Position numbers and translations under genes: made by a program. The notes beneath the pieces are model-generated. The model was not told where the DNA came from. It saw only the letters and a list, made by a program, of their open reading frames with translations, and searched no databases. A stretch of DNA of 64,000 bases from Actinacidiphila cocklensis (lineage in GTDB: Bacteria; Actinomycetota; Actinomycetes; Streptomycetales; Streptomycetaceae): NCBI RefSeq assembly GCF_907177275.1, contig NZ_CAJSLV010000072.1:1-64000 (forward strand). Direction: 5' to 3'. Shown one piece after another: positions 49,191 to 58,221 of the stretch (the stretch's first letter is position 1; the number at the start of each line of letters is the position of its first letter).

Positions 49191-50480
49191 CTAGCGTGCC
49201 CATTGCCCACCCCGCTGTGCGTAGCGGTCCTGGACGAGGGTCATGGCCCCAAAGGGGTCAGCCCGGACCTGCGACGCCGAAAAGTAGACGTTCCCTCGGA
49301 CCTCCGGGTGTTCGGCGCAGAGGTCCAGGTGTCGGAGCAGCTCTCGGGGGTCCTGCCACGCGGCGGGCTGGCCCGCGACCCCGACCTTGTAGAGGGCCTC
49401 ACCGACGTAGAGCCGCACCCGGGTGCCGGCGACGACGTCGGACCACCAGGGGACCAGGGCCGCGTAGTCGGCCGCGGCGAAGCCGATGTTCCAATAGACC
49501 TGAGGGACGATGTAGTCGATCCACTCCCGCTGGACCCAGCCGCGGGTGTCGGCGTGCAGGTCGTCGTAGGTCTGCACGCCTGCGGTGGTGGCCGAGCCCA
49601 GCGGGTCGGTGGCGGCGTTCCGCCAGACGCCGAAGGGGCTGATGCCGAACCGGGTCCCGGGGCGGATCGCCTTGATACGGGCCGCGGTCTCGCGCACCAG
49701 CAGGTCGGTGTTGTTGCGGCGCCAGGCGTCGCGGTCGGGGAAGCCGGCGCCGTACTCGGCGAAGGCGGCGTCGTCGTCGAAGACCTGGCCGGCGACCGGG
49801 TAGGGGTAGAAGTAGTCGTCCCAGTGGACGGCGTCGACCGGGTAGCGGCGGACCGCGTCGAGCATCGCGTCCTGGACGAAGCGGCGCACTTCGGGCAGGC
49901 CGGGGTTGTAGTAGAGCTTGCCGCCGTAGGCGACCGTCCACTCCGGGTGCAGCCGTGCCGGGTGGGTGGGGGCGAGCAGGGCGGGGTCGGCGCTGTTGGC
50001 CACCCGGTAGGGGTTGAACCAGGCGTGCAGTTCGAGGCCGCGGCTGTGCGCTTCGCGGACGGCGGTGCCCAGCGGGTCCCAGCCGGGGTCGCGCCCCTGG
50101 GTCCCGGTCAGGTACGCGGCCCACGGTTCGTACGGGGAGGGCCAGAACGCGTCCGCGGTGGGCCGCACCTGGAGCATGACGGCGTTCAGCCGCCGCTCGA
50201 CCGCCAGGTCGAGCAGGTCGAGCAGTTCGGCGCGCTGGGCTTCCGGCGACAGGCCGGGGGCCGACGGCCAGTCGGTGTTCGCGACGGTCGCGATCCACAT
50301 GCCCCGCAGTTCCCTGCGGTGCGGGTCGGGGTGGCCGTGCGATGCCGTTTGCGCCGCGGTCCGCCCCGAGGACGCGGCTGTCGCCGCACTTGCCGCGGTC
50401 GCCGCCGCGAGCGGCAGTGCCGCGGATGCGGCCACGGTGGCCGCGCCCAATGTGAGCGTTCTCCGCGAGAGCTTCGGCAT
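49191..50480 (-). CDS. secreted GHL10 (DUF187, YngK-like) glycosyl-hydrolase-like protein
   Basis: A 429-residue exported protein. The signal is Tat-like (LSRRTLTLGAATVAASAALP), followed by the GHL10 barrel: ELRGMWIATVANTDWPSAPG, LNAVMLQVRPTADAFWPSPY, HAWFNPYRVANSADP, YPVDAVHWDDYFYPYPV and QVYWNIGFAAADYA. These proteins are usually predicted to act on peptidoglycan or extracellular glycans, with activity not well established. ATG 50480 follows AGGAGG. A decayed C-terminal copy lies at 39967-40155. It is divergent from the GH74 gene, with a CebR box between them. Confidence 0.85.
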   Translation of the reverse strand: MPKLSRRTLTLGAATVAASAALPLAAATAASAATAASSGRTAAQTASHGHPDPHRRELRGMWIATVANTDWPSAPGLSPEAQRAELLDLLDLAVERRLNAVMLQVRPTADAFWPSPYEPWAAYLTGTQGRDPGWDPLGTAVREAHSRGLELHAWFNPYRVANSADPALLAPTHPARLHPEWTVAYGGKLYYNPGLPEVRRFVQDAMLDAVRRYPVDAVHWDDYFYPYPVAGQVFDDDAAFAEYGAGFPDRDAWRRNNTDLLVRETAARIKAIRPGTRFGISPFGVWRNAATDPLGSATTAGVQTYDDLHADTRGWVQREWIDYIVPQVYWNIGFAAADYAALVPWWSDVVAGTRVRLYVGEALYKVGVAGQPAAWQDPRELLRHLDLCAEHPEVRGNVYFSASQVRADPFGAMTLVQDRYAQRGGQWAR

Positions 50481-50700
50481 GCTGCCTCCTGAGGATGTGT
50501 CACTCGCCGACCCGGGATCCGTCCATCCCTTCCCCCACCACCCCCTCCCCGAACCAGGCCCTCTCCGCGCGCGGGGTGAGCCTTTCCGGGGGCACCCTGC
50601 GCACGGGGCGACATCCGACGGGTGGGGCAACGGACCGCCCACAAACGACCGTTGGCAGACCCTTCTCGCCCTGACATGCGAGCGCTATCATCGGACCTCT

Positions 50701-50718
50701 CGTGGGAGCGCTCCCACG
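50701..50718. promoter_or_regulatory. CebR-type operator
   Basis: CGTGGGAGCGCTCCCACG is an 18-bp perfect palindrome containing TGGGAGCGCTCCCA, the classic CebR box of Streptomyces cellulase and cellobiose genes. It lies 43 bases upstream of the GH74 start and in the shared promoter region with GHL10. It predicts induction by cello-oligosaccharides; binding is unproven. The rest of 50481-50761 holds no gene. Confidence 0.85.
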
Positions 50719-50761
50719 CATCTCTCATCGTTCGTCCGCCCCCCACATCGAGGACGTACCC

Positions 50762-53521
50762 ATGCTTCGCAGACCCCTCGCCGCGCTCGTCGCGGCACTC
50801 TCCCTGATCGGCGGCGCCGTCACCGTGGCCTCGGCCACCGCCGCCGCCACCGGTTCGGACGCCGCGGCGGCGCCGACCGCCGTCGCGGACACGTACAGCT
50901 GGAAGAACGTGCAGATCCAGGGCGGCGGCTTCGTCCCCGGCATCATCTTCAACCAGTCGGAGAAGAACCTCGCCTACGCCCGTACCGACATCGGCGGCGC
51001 ATACCGCTGGAACGAGTCGACGAAGTCCTGGACACCCCTGCTGGACTCGGCGGGCTGGACCGACTGGAACAAGAACGGCGTGGTGAGCCTGGCCACCGAC
51101 GCCCTCGCACCGGACAAGGTGTACGCGGCGGTCGGGATGTACACCAACTCCTGGGATCCCGACAACGGCTCCATCCTGCGCTCGTCGGACCGCGGGGCGA
51201 CCTGGTCGGCGACCGCGCTGCCGTTCAAGCTCGGCGGCAACATGCCGGGCCGCGGCATGGGTGAGCGGCTGGCCATCGACCCGAACAAGGACAGCATCCT
51301 GTACTTCGCCGCGCCCAGCGGCAACGGACTGTGGCGCAGCACGGACTCCGGCGTGACCTGGGCGAAGGTCACTTCCTTCCCCAACGTGGGCAACTACGTC
51401 GCCGACGCCTCCGACAGCACCGGCTACCAGAGCGACAACCAGGGCGACGTGTGGGTGACCTTCGACCCGCGCAGCGCCGCCAAGGGCTCGACCACGCAGA
51501 CGATCTACGTGGGCGTGGCCGACAAGGCCAACACCGTCTACCGCTCGGCCGACGGCGGCGCCACCTGGTCCCGGCTGGCCGGCCAGCCCACCGGCTACAT
51601 CGCGCACAAGGGCGTCCTGGACCCGGTCAACGGCTACCTCTACCTCGCCACCAGCGACACCGGCGGCCCCTACGACGGCGCCAAGGGCCAGGTCTGGCGA
51701 TACGCCACCGCGACCGGCACGTGGACCAACATCAGCCCGATGTCGGACGCCGACACCTACTTCGGCTACAGCGGCCTGACGGTGGACCGCCAGCACCCGG
51801 GCACCGTCATGGTCACCGGGTACAGCTCCTGGTGGGCCGACACCCAGGTGTTCCGCAGCACCGACAGCGGCGCGACCTGGACGCGGGCCTGGGACACCCC
51901 CAGCTACCCCACCCGCAGCGACCGCTACACCATGGACGTCTCCGCCTCCCCCTGGCTGAGCTGGGGCGCGAACCCGGCACCGCCGGAGGAGACCCCCAAG
52001 CTCGGCTGGATGACCGAGTCGCTGGAGATCGACCCGTTCAACTCCAACCGCATGTGGTACGGCACCGGCGCGACCCTCTACGGCACCGACAACCTCACCA
52101 ACTGGGACACCGGCGCGAAGTTCACCGTCAAGCCGAACGCCAAGGGCCTTGAGGAGACGTCGGTCCAGGACCTGATCAGCCCGCCCAGCGGCGCCCCGCT
52201 GATCAGCGCGCTCGGCGACATCGGCGGCTTCCGGCACACCGACCTGACGGCCGTACCCCCGATGATGTTCACCCAGCCGAACTTCACCACCACCACGAGC
52301 CTGGACTTCGCGGCCGCCAACCCGAACACCATGGTGCGGGTCGGCAACCAGGACACGGGCGCCCATGTGGCCTTCTCCACCGACGACGGCGCCAACTGGT
52401 TCGCCGGCACCGACCCGTCGGGCGTCAGCGGCGGCGGTACGGTCGCGGCGGCGGCCGACGGCAGCGGGTTCCTGTGGAGCCCGCAGGGCACCGGCGTCCA
52501 GCACACCACCGGCTTCGGCAACTCCTGGTCCGCCTCCAGCGGCCTGCCGACCGGCGCGGCGATCGGGTCCGACCGGGTGAACCCGAAGAAGTTCTACGGC
52601 CTGTACGCCGGGAAGTTCTACGTGAGCACCGACAGCGGCGCGACCTTCACCGCCACCGCGGCCACCGGGCTGCCCAACGACAGCGGGAAGCTCAAGGCGC
52701 TGCCCGGCGCCGAGGGCGACGTGTGGGTCGTGGGCGGCAGCGGCAGCACCTACGGGCTGTGGCACTCCACGAACTCCGGCGCGTCCTTCACCAAGCTGTC
52801 CGACGTGCAGGAGGCCGACACCATCGGCTTCGGCAAGGCCGCCCCCGGCGCGTCCTACCAGGCGCTGTACACCAGCGCGAAGATCGGCGGTGTCCGCGGC
52901 ATCTTCCGCTCCACCGACGCGGGTGCGAACTGGGTGCGGATCAACGACAACGCCCACCAGTACGGGGTCACCAACACCGCCATCACCGGCGACCCGCGGG
53001 TCTTCGGCCGGGTGTACGTGGCGACCAACGGCCGCGGCATCATCTACGGCGACACCTCGGACAGCTCCGGCGGTACGACGCCGCCGACCACCCCGCCGAC
53101 GACACCTCCGACGACTCCCCCCACCACGCCTCCCACGACACCTCCGACGACTCCCCCCACCACACCGCCCACCACGCCTCCGACGACTCCGCCCGCCACC
53201 GGGGCGTGCACGGTCGGCTACGCGATCACCAACAGCTGGCCGGGCGGCTTCCAGGCCTCCGTCACCGTGACCAACAAGGGCAGTTCCGCGGTGAGCAACT
53301 GGAAGCTCGGCTGGACGTTCACGGCGGGCGAGACGATCAGCTCGCTGTGGAGCGCGGACTACACGCAGAGCGGGGCGGCCGTGTCGGTCACCGCGCCGAG
53401 CTGGGCGACCTCGATTCCGGCGGGCGGCAACGCGACGTTCGGCTTCGGCGGCACCGTCACCGGGACCGCGGCCGTGCCCGGCGCGTTCACGCTGAACGGA
53501 GCCGCGTGCACCAAGGTCTGA
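50762..53521 (+). CDS. secreted GH74 xyloglucanase with CBM2
   Basis: A 919-residue modular enzyme. A signal peptide (LRRPLAALVAALSLIGGAVT and the following AAA region) leads to a GH74 tandem seven-bladed propeller with repeated sorting-like blocks (VFRSTDSGATWTRAWD, VYRSADGGATWSRLAGQ, YVSTDSGATFTATAATG). Near residues 775-815 a linker of TTPP repeats follows, then a CBM2 of about 100 residues (CTVGYAITNSWPGGFQASVT, GNATFGFGGTVTGTA). GH74 enzymes cut xyloglucan backbones. ATG 50762 starts the signal. A CebR box precedes it and a strong terminator follows. Confidence 0.92.
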   Translation: MLRRPLAALVAALSLIGGAVTVASATAAATGSDAAAAPTAVADTYSWKNVQIQGGGFVPGIIFNQSEKNLAYARTDIGGAYRWNESTKSWTPLLDSAGWTDWNKNGVVSLATDALAPDKVYAAVGMYTNSWDPDNGSILRSSDRGATWSATALPFKLGGNMPGRGMGERLAIDPNKDSILYFAAPSGNGLWRSTDSGVTWAKVTSFPNVGNYVADASDSTGYQSDNQGDVWVTFDPRSAAKGSTTQTIYVGVADKANTVYRSADGGATWSRLAGQPTGYIAHKGVLDPVNGYLYLATSDTGGPYDGAKGQVWRYATATGTWTNISPMSDADTYFGYSGLTVDRQHPGTVMVTGYSSWWADTQVFRSTDSGATWTRAWDTPSYPTRSDRYTMDVSASPWLSWGANPAPPEETPKLGWMTESLEIDPFNSNRMWYGTGATLYGTDNLTNWDTGAKFTVKPNAKGLEETSVQDLISPPSGAPLISALGDIGGFRHTDLTAVPPMMFTQPNFTTTTSLDFAAANPNTMVRVGNQDTGAHVAFSTDDGANWFAGTDPSGVSGGGTVAAAADGSGFLWSPQGTGVQHTTGFGNSWSASSGLPTGAAIGSDRVNPKKFYGLYAGKFYVSTDSGATFTATAATGLPNDSGKLKALPGAEGDVWVVGGSGSTYGLWHSTNSGASFTKLSDVQEADTIGFGKAAPGASYQALYTSAKIGGVRGIFRSTDAGANWVRINDNAHQYGVTNTAITGDPRVFGRVYVATNGRGIIYGDTSDSSGGTTPPTTPPTTPPTTPPTTPPTTPPTTPPTTPPTTPPTTPPATGACTVGYAITNSWPGGFQASVTVTNKGSSAVSNWKLGWTFTAGETISSLWSADYTQSGAAVSVTAPSWATSIPAGGNATFGFGGTVTGTAAVPGAFTLNGAACTKV

Positions 53522-53563
53522 GCCCCGCAGGGGCCTGGCAGCCGCACTCCTGAGCGCATGGCG

Positions 53564-53604
53564 GCCGCGGGTGGGACCGGCACGGTGCCGGTCCCACCCG
53601 CGGC
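53564..53604 (+). terminator. GH74 terminator
   Basis: A perfect 20-bp inverted repeat (53564-53583 and 53585-53604, starting GCCGCGGGTGGGACCGGCAC) around a single G, 42 bases past the GH74 stop. Confidence 0.8.
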
Positions 53605-53667
53605 GCCGGCTCCGTACACCGGTAACGTCTGTCCGGTAAACGTGAAGCTGCGCGAAAGGCTGGTCGA

Positions 53668-54525
53668 GTGAGTGACATCGAGCGCGTCGGAGTGGTCGGC
53701 GCCGGCCAGATGGGTTCCGGGATCGCCGAGGTGTGCGCGAAGGCCGGGCTCGACGTCCGGGTCGCCGAGACCACGGGCGAGGCGCTGGAGCTGGGCAGGG
53801 CCAGGCTCACCCACTCGCTCGACAAGGCGGCCGAGCGCGGCAAGATCACCGCGGAGCAGCGGGACGACGCGCTCGGGCGGCTGAGCTTCACCACCGATCT
53901 CGGCGAGTTCGCCGACCGCGACCTGGTGATCGAGGCCGTGGTGGAGAACGAGCAGGTCAAGACCGACATCTTCCGGGTGCTCGACCAGGTGGTCACCCGC
54001 GAGGACGCGATCCTGGCGTCCAACACCTCGTCGATCCCGCTGGTCAGGCTGGCGGTGGCGACCTCCCGCCCGGACCACGTGCTGGGCATCCACTTCTTCA
54101 ACCCGGCGCCCGTGCAGGCGCTGGTCGAGCTGATCCCCGCGCTCACCACCGGCAGTGACACCCTCAAGCGGGCGGAGCACCTCGTCACGCAGGTGCTGGG
54201 CAAGCACGCGATCCGGGCGCAGGACCGGTCGGGCTTCGTGGTGAACGCCCTGCTGGTGCCGTACCTGCTGTCCGCGATCCGGATGTTCGAGTCGGGCATC
54301 GCGACCCGCGAGGACATCGACAACGGCATGGAGATGGGCTGCGCCCACCCGATGGGTCCGCTCAAGCTGTCCGACCTGATCGGCCTCGACACCATCGCCG
54401 CCATCGCCGACTCCATGTACGCCGAGTACAAGGAGCCGCTGTACGCGGCCCCGCCGATCCTCCAGCGGATGGTGGACGCCGGGCGCCTCGGCCGGAAGTC
54501 GGGGGCGGGCTTCTACCCGTACTGA
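53668..54525 (+). CDS. 3-hydroxyacyl-CoA dehydrogenase (3-hydroxybutyryl-CoA type)
   Basis: A 285-residue NAD-binding enzyme. GVVGAGQMGSGIAEVCAKAG binds NAD, DLVIEAVVENEQVKTDIF and ASNTSSIPL are the middle blocks, and GIHFFNPAPVQALVELIP carries the catalytic His with RSGFVVNALLVPYLLSAIRM. It would oxidise (S)-3-hydroxybutyryl-CoA or reduce acetoacetyl-CoA. The start is GTG 53668, with a weak AAAGG upstream. It appears monocistronic, just before the convergent ABC exporter genes. Confidence 0.9.
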   Translation: MSDIERVGVVGAGQMGSGIAEVCAKAGLDVRVAETTGEALELGRARLTHSLDKAAERGKITAEQRDDALGRLSFTTDLGEFADRDLVIEAVVENEQVKTDIFRVLDQVVTREDAILASNTSSIPLVRLAVATSRPDHVLGIHFFNPAPVQALVELIPALTTGSDTLKRAEHLVTQVLGKHAIRAQDRSGFVVNALLVPYLLSAIRMFESGIATREDIDNGMEMGCAHPMGPLKLSDLIGLDTIAAIADSMYAEYKEPLYAAPPILQRMVDAGRLGRKSGAGFYPY

Positions 54526-54556
54526 CGGGAAGGCGGTGGCCCTGTTTCCGGCGGGG

Positions 54557-55477
54557 TCAGCTGCCGCCGGTGTGGGCCTCGTAGGCCTTGATCACGGTGT
54601 CGGTGGGGCCGTCCATGAGCAGCTCGCCCTTCTCCAGCCACAGCACGCGGTCGCAGGTGTCGCGGATGGAGTTGTTGTTGTGGCTGACCAGGAAGACCGT
54701 GCCGGCCTCCTTGCGCAGCTCGCGGATGCGCTCCTCGGAGCGGCGCTGGAAGTCGCGGTCGCCGGTGGCCAGCGCCTCGTCGATCATCAGCACGTCGTGG
54801 TTCTTGGCCGCCGCGATCGAGAACCGCAGCCGGGCGGCCATGCCGGAGGAGTAGGTGCGCATCGGCAGGGAGATGAAGTCGTCCTTGTCGTTGATGCCGG
54901 AGAAGTCGACGATGCCCTGGTAGCGCTCGTGCACCTCCTCCTGGGACATGCCCATCGCCAGGCCGCCGAGGATCACGTTGACGGCCCCGGTGAGGTCGTT
55001 CATCAGCGCCGCGTTCACGCCGAGCAGGGACGGCTGGCCGTCGGTGTAGACCCGGCCGCGGTCCGGCGGGAGCAGGCCCGCGATGGCCTTGAGCAGGGTG
55101 GACTTGCCCGAGCCGTTGGAGCCGATGATGCCGATCGCCTCGCCGCGGTAGGCGGTGAAGCTCACGCCCCTGACGGCGTGCACGAGGTGCACGCTGGGCG
55201 TGCCCTGGCGCAGCAGCATGCGGCGCAGGGCCGCGGTGGCGCTGCCGTGGCCGGCGCCGGCGCCGTAGATCCGGTAGACGACGTGCAGGCCGTCGACCAC
55301 GACGGTCGGCACTCCCGGCGGCGTCGCGGGCCGCGGCCCGGCTCCCTGCTCGGGGCGTGTTTCCGGCCCGGTCTCGCGCTCGGTCTCCCGCCGGGGCGTC
55401 GGCCCGGCTACCGGCCCGGCCTTGCTCCCGGCCTGCTGGGGCTGCGCTGCGGCCTCGCCTGCGGACTGTTCAGCCAC
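54557..55477 (-). CDS. polysaccharide/teichoic-type ABC exporter, ATP-binding subunit
   Basis: A 306-residue ATPase with a disordered Gln/Pro/Arg-rich N-terminus of about 60 residues. Walker A is GIIGSNGSGKSTLLKAI, signature YSSGMAARLRFSIAAA, Walker B HDVLMIDEALATGD and switch LVSHNNNSIRDTC. These are the features of TagH/Wzt-like ATPases that export cell-wall polymers. The GTG at 55477 follows GAGGAG. It overlaps the end of the permease gene by 8 bases. Confidence 0.88.
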   Translation of the reverse strand: MAEQSAGEAAAQPQQAGSKAGPVAGPTPRRETERETGPETRPEQGAGPRPATPPGVPTVVVDGLHVVYRIYGAGAGHGSATAALRRMLLRQGTPSVHLVHAVRGVSFTAYRGEAIGIIGSNGSGKSTLLKAIAGLLPPDRGRVYTDGQPSLLGVNAALMNDLTGAVNVILGGLAMGMSQEEVHERYQGIVDFSGINDKDDFISLPMRTYSSGMAARLRFSIAAAKNHDVLMIDEALATGDRDFQRRSEERIRELRKEAGTVFLVSHNNNSIRDTCDRVLWLEKGELLMDGPTDTVIKAYEAHTGGS

Positions 55478-56342
55478 GTCCGTACTCCTCCTCGGACGAC
55501 CAGAAGAACGCGTATCCCGCACACCCCGCCACAGTCGCCCAGATCAGCGCGAGCGGCCACACGTGGGCCGGCAGCCGGCCGGGGGTGACGCTGTCGATCA
55601 GGGCGTAGCGCACCAGCGCGACGTAGACCTGCGCCGGGTTGGCGGCCAGCGCCAGCGCCACGGCGTGCGGGACGCGGGCGGTGATCCGGGAGAGGTCGTA
55701 GAAGATCCCGGAGGCGTACATCCAGCTGCGGACCACGAAGGGCAGCAGCTGGGCGAAGTCGGTGGTGCGGGCGCCGGCGCGGGCCACGGCGAGGGCGCAT
55801 CCCGCGGTGAAGACGGTCTGCAGCGCCAGGGCGGGGACCGCGAGCAGCCAGCGGGCGGTGACGGGTGCCCCGCCGGCCACGACGATCACGGCGAGCACCG
55901 CGAGCGACAGCACGAGCTGTCGCAGCTGTACGAGGGTGACGGCCAGCGGCAGCCCGGCCCGCGGGAAGTGCAGGGCTCTGACCAGCCCGATGTTGTCGGT
56001 CAGCGAGCGCGCGCCGGCCAGCACCGCCGACTGGGTGAAGCCGAAGACGAAGATCCCCGTGCAGAGGAAGGGGATGTAGTCCGGCACTCCGCGGCCCGAC
56101 CCGAGCAGCGCGCCGAAGACCAGGTAGTAGACGACCGCGTTGAGCAGCGGTGTCCCGAGCTGCCACAGCTGGCCGAGCCTGGCCTGGGCGTACGGGGCCT
56201 TGGCGCGCGCCTTGGCGAACTCGTGGATGAAGTGCCGGCGGCTCCACAGTTGCCGGGCGTATCCGGCCGGTGAGGGCCGGGCGCCGCTGACGGTCAGCCC
56301 GTGGGCCGCGGCCAGGGCGGCGAGGGGAGTGGTGTCCTGCAT
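55470..56342 (-). CDS. polysaccharide/teichoic-type ABC exporter, permease
   Basis: A 290-residue ABC-2 type permease (TagG/Wzm-like). Six membrane spans are likely, with cytoplasmic N-terminal helix LWSRRHFIHEFAKARAKAPY, which resembles the coupling segment of TagG. Blocks: NAVVYYLVFGALLGSGRGVP, SLTDNIGLVRALHFPRAGLP, YASGIFYDLSRITARVP. The start is ATG 56342. It is upstream of the ATPase gene in one transcript and divergent from the TetR gene. Confidence 0.87.
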   Translation of the reverse strand: MQDTTPLAALAAAHGLTVSGARPSPAGYARQLWSRRHFIHEFAKARAKAPYAQARLGQLWQLGTPLLNAVVYYLVFGALLGSGRGVPDYIPFLCTGIFVFGFTQSAVLAGARSLTDNIGLVRALHFPRAGLPLAVTLVQLRQLVLSLAVLAVIVVAGGAPVTARWLLAVPALALQTVFTAGCALAVARAGARTTDFAQLLPFVVRSWMYASGIFYDLSRITARVPHAVALALAANPAQVYVALVRYALIDSVTPGRLPAHVWPLALIWATVAGCAGYAFFWSSEEEYGRG

Positions 56343-56412
56343 GGGCGGTCTCCGAGGGTTCACGTCGGAACGGGTCCGTATCGTCGCAACGAACGCTACG
56401 ACCCGTGGAGGT

Positions 56413-56430
56413 CGGAACGCAACCGTTCCG
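56413..56430. promoter_or_regulatory. TetR-type operator between exporter and regulator
   Basis: CGGAACG (56413-56419) and CGTTCCG (56424-56430) form a perfect 7-bp inverted repeat around CAAC, 18 bases upstream of the tetR start. A partly similar copy (CGGAACG) lies at about 56368. Placement suits a local repressor. Confidence 0.62.
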
Positions 56431-56448
56431 TCGCGATAGGCTCCTCGT

Positions 56449-57066
56449 ATGACCGCAGAAGACTCCACCTCGCCGCCGCCCCGCCGGCCGCCCGCCGGTG
56501 CTGCCGTCCTCCGGGCGGAGGTCACCGAGGCGATCAGGGCCGCGGTCTTCGCGGAACTGGCCGAGGTCGGCTACGCGCGGATGTCCATGGAGGGCATCGC
56601 CCGGCGGGCGGGCGTCGGCAAGGCGGCGGTCTACCGGCGGTGGCACTCGAAGCTGCCGCTGGTCCTCGACGTCGTGCCCGCGGTCGCCGCGCAGGGGCTC
56701 CCGGTGCCGGACACGGGTTCGCTGCGCGGCGACGTGCGAGCGCTGCTGGAGGTCAGCGCGCGGGCGCTGCGCCATCCCGCGGTCGCGCAGATCCTCCCCG
56801 ACCTGCTCGCCGAGGCCGCCCGCAGCCCGGAGCTGGCGGAAGCGCTGCACGGCGCGCTGCGCGAGGCGCACGGCGGGATCGTGGCGGCGGTGCTCGCGCA
56901 GGCCGCCGCCCGCGGCGAGGTCCCCGCCGGTATGTCCCCCGACCTCGCCGTCGACCTGCTGGCCGGTCCGCTCTACTGGCGGCAGGCCGTCCTGGGCGCG
57001 GCGTACAGCCCCGCCGGGCTCGACGCGCTGGCCTCGGCCACGGTCGCCGCGCTGGCTGCGGGCTGA
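56449..57066 (+). CDS. TetR-family repressor
   Basis: A 205-residue regulator. The helix-turn-helix is GYARMSMEGIARRAGVGKAA and VYRRWHSKLPLVLDVV; the rest is an Ala-rich TetR C-terminal domain (PDLLAEAARSPELAEALHGA). It is divergent from the exporter genes and has an inverted repeat in the gap, so it most likely represses the exporter. Ligand unknown. Confidence 0.85.
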   Translation: MTAEDSTSPPPRRPPAGAAVLRAEVTEAIRAAVFAELAEVGYARMSMEGIARRAGVGKAAVYRRWHSKLPLVLDVVPAVAAQGLPVPDTGSLRGDVRALLEVSARALRHPAVAQILPDLLAEAARSPELAEALHGALREAHGGIVAAVLAQAAARGEVPAGMSPDLAVDLLAGPLYWRQAVLGAAYSPAGLDALASATVAALAAG

Positions 57067-57093
57067 GGGACCGGCCGGCCTGTCCCGGTGCGC

Positions 57094-57552
57094 TCAGAGC
57101 GCCCGGTGCACGGCGCGGGAGAACCAGCTCAGTCCGCCGCCGAGGGGGTAGCCGGTCACGCTCACCACAGGAGAGTTTCCGGGGAGGCCGGTCAGGCCGT
57201 GCGCGCCGGCGGCCTGCTGCACCTCGCCCCAGCGCACCCCCGCGCCGACCCGTGCGGTGCGGGCGACGGGATCGACCGCGACCTCGCCGAGGCGCCGGGT
57301 GCGCAGCAGGATCGCGCCGTCCGGGTCGCCGGTGGCGCCGTGCCCGCTGGGCTGGGCCGGCACCCGCAGCCCGCGGGCGGCGGCGTGGCGGAGCAGCGCG
57401 GCGACGTCGGCGACGTCCGCCGCCTCGACCACCGCGGGCACGTCCTGCGTGACGGCCGGGTTCCAGGGGCGGCGGGCGGCGTCGGACCCGTCGTCCCCGG
57501 GAAGCAGCACCCGTGCGCGGACGGACCGGCGTAGTTCTGCGAGGTCGTTCAT
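57094..57552 (-). pseudogene. N-terminal part of an FAD-linked oxidoreductase (berberine-bridge type)
   Basis: A 152-residue frame starts like an FAD-binding (PCMH-type) oxidase: RPWNPAVTQDVPAVVEAADV, LRVPAQPSGHGATGDPDGAI, PGNSPVVSVTGYPLGGGLSW. It then ends with FSRAVHRAL and a stop, where complete relatives continue for about 300 residues. The TetR gene begins 27 bases beyond the stop on the other side, so the rest has been deleted. The remnant keeps the FAD-binding half but not the substrate domain. Confidence 0.65.
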
Positions 57553-57574
57553 CGTGTTCTTCTCTCCGTGGTCG

Positions 57575-58084
57575 TCAGGCGGCGAAGATGGCGGCGGGGT
57601 CGCCGGTGTACCAGGCGTTGTCGATCCGCAGCCGCCGGATCACCCAGCGGTCGCCGTCGCGGACCAGGTCGACGTCGTAGGGGTTCTTCAGCAGGGCGAA
57701 GGTGCCGTGGTCGGCGGTGAGCAGGTGCTGGGCCTCCACCAGTGCGGTCAGGCGGGCGGCGTCGCCATCGCGCGCGATGCGCGGGTTGGTGACCTGGTGG
57801 GTGGTGTCCACCCGGCCGGCGAAAAGGCCGAGGATCGTGGTGACGATCATGTCCCGGCCCACCATCACCGGCGGCCTGGCTCCCCACTTCGCCGCCGCGG
57901 GGCCGAAGTCCAGCTCGGCGTCGGCGGCGAAGGACGAGGCGAACAGCCGGGGGTCCTTCAGGTCCTGGCCCAGGCCGAACCGGTGGAGCGCGTCGAGGAT
58001 CTCGGCGCGGTCGCGCAACTCTGCGACGACGGACTCCGTGGCACCGGCCGGGGCGGACAGCGCATGGCCGTCGGTGACGTACAT
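57575..58084 (-). CDS. NTF2/SnoaL-like protein, 169 aa
   Basis: A single NTF2-fold domain of 169 residues. DRAEILDALHRFGLGQDLKD (first helix), FAADAELDFGPAAAKWGARP, DTTHQVTNPRIARDGDAARL and RWVIRRLRIDNAWYTGD are the typical blocks of the SnoaL_4/hydroxylating-like family. ATG 58084 is set by GAGGAG six bases upstream. It lies between the FAD-oxidase remnant and a LysR gene on the other strand, which may once have regulated this pair. Confidence 0.82.
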   Translation of the reverse strand: MYVTDGHALSAPAGATESVVAELRDRAEILDALHRFGLGQDLKDPRLFASSFAADAELDFGPAAAKWGARPPVMVGRDMIVTTILGLFAGRVDTTHQVTNPRIARDGDAARLTALVEAQHLLTADHGTFALLKNPYDVDLVRDGDRWVIRRLRIDNAWYTGDPAAIFAA

Positions 58085-58221
58085 CGTGTGCTCCTCTGCA
58101 GGTCGGAAGGGTTTCCGAGCTGCCTCAACCCTCGCCGGACGCGGGAGCCGCATCAACGCCGACCTGCGCAATGACCGTGAAGCCTGGGTTCACGATGCGG
58201 GGTTCACGACGCGGGGGCGCG

